Shown here: piece after piece, positions 5,947-6,393 of the stretch
Layout: every line of letters begins with the position of its first letter
Position numbering within the stretch: position 1 is the stretch's first letter
Source of the DNA: Polyangiaceae bacterium
GTDB lineage: Bacteria > Myxococcota_A > Polyangia > Polyangiales > Polyangiaceae
DNA length: 6,393 bases
Reading direction: 5' to 3'
Assembly (NCBI GenBank): GCA_025934595.1
Contig: JAICXU010000202.1
Location: forward strand, 1-6,393
Program-made: the position numbers and the translations under genes
The notes under the pieces: model-generated
The model's database searches: none
Told to the model about the DNA's origin: nothing
Seen by the model: only the letters and a program-made list of their open reading frames with translations

Positions 5947-6393
5947 TCAGCGACGATGGTTGTCGATTCCCGGCGGGATGCTGCCGGTCGGTGCCGTGTC
6001 TACGGGTACCGATTGAGGCTCGGCCCGTTCTTGCGCAAGCTGTTTGAGCTTCGCATCGACGTCTGCGAGCAGCATCGCGTCGTCGTCCTTGCCTTCGGAC
6101 GCGTGCCGCAGCGCCGTGTATTTCGCCTTCGTGTCGGCGATCGTTTCTTCCGCGTGGCGCAGGTGCGCTCGCGTCACGACGAACGTCGATACGAGCGCGA
6201 CGGCGCATGCCCCGCCCATCGCGACCGACACGTACCACGCCTTTCGGTTCGCCAAGAGGAGCGCGACCGACGCGATGACGATCCCGATCTCGGCGGCGAG
6301 CTGTCCCCATTCGTAGTGCTCGCTTGCCTCGAAATGGGCGTCGACCGCCTCTTCGTACGACTCGGCCCAGGCCTGCGCTGCTTCCTGTTGCTC
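5947..6393 (-). CDS. DUF4337-type membrane protein, tandem paralogue (5' end outside window)
   Basis: The frame stays open to the right edge, giving the last 148 residues of a protein that continues beyond the window; the in-frame ATG at 6255 is internal, not the start. Over the 119 residues that align with the neighbour at 5022-5894, I count 97 identities (about 82%), including an unbroken run of 35 residues covering the segment before and through membrane helix 2. The same two-helix hairpin and charged coiled-coil tail (ending LLADVDAKLKQL) are present. The last 29 or so residues differ completely from the neighbour, being Pro/Ser/Thr-rich and lacking its His/Pro ending. By alignment offset (964 bp) the missing start should lie near 6858, for a total of about 300 residues. 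It is transcribed first in the pair. The function is unknown. Confidence 0.8.
   Translation of the reverse strand, partial: EQQEAAQAWAESYEEAVDAHFEASEHYEWGQLAAEIGIVIASVALLLANRKAWYVSVAMGGACAVALVSTFVVTRAHLRHAEETIADTKAKYTALRHASEGKDDDAMLLADVDAKLKQLAQERAEPQSVPVDTAPTGSIPPGIDNHRR

Overview
The window is GC-rich. Its codons end mostly in G or C, and long open frames lie antisense to every real gene. The gene content (an S41 processing protease with a very long Ig-like tail, an MscS-like channel with a signal peptide and an Ala/Pro/Ser-rich periplasmic linker, and DUF4337 membrane proteins) points to a large-genome Gram-negative bacterium, most likely a member of the Myxococcota (Polyangia-like). That assignment is inference from protein style and composition; no taxonomic marker gene is present.

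Layout. Positions 6-1706 (minus) encode an MscS-family channel-like membrane protein. Positions 1707-1817 are a 111-bp divergent intergenic region holding the only AT-rich promoter-like island here, a 14-bp perfect palindrome and two copies of AGTCACGTG. Positions 1818-5000 (plus) encode a 1060-residue S41/C-terminal processing peptidase with an intact Ser-Lys dyad and a C-terminal extension of about 600 residues. Only 21 bp separate its stop from the stop of the convergent gene at 5022-5894 (minus), a 290-residue DUF4337-type membrane protein. From 5947 to the right edge (minus, 5' end outside the window) lies a second copy of the same family, about 82% identical over the comparable part. The two DUF4337 genes form a tandem pair on one strand, 52 bp apart and probably co-transcribed.

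All products look like envelope proteins: an inner-membrane channel, an exported or membrane-anchored protease, and two inner-membrane proteins with coiled-coil tails. The channel and the protease share a divergent control region and could be co-regulated, but nothing in the sequence proves a functional link. I see no RNA genes, CRISPR arrays, insertion sequences or phage genes. The window looks mainly like ordinary chromosomal envelope genes. The points most worth a second look are the divergent promoter region, the unusual protease tail, and the recent tandem duplication with its histidine-repeat N-terminus.
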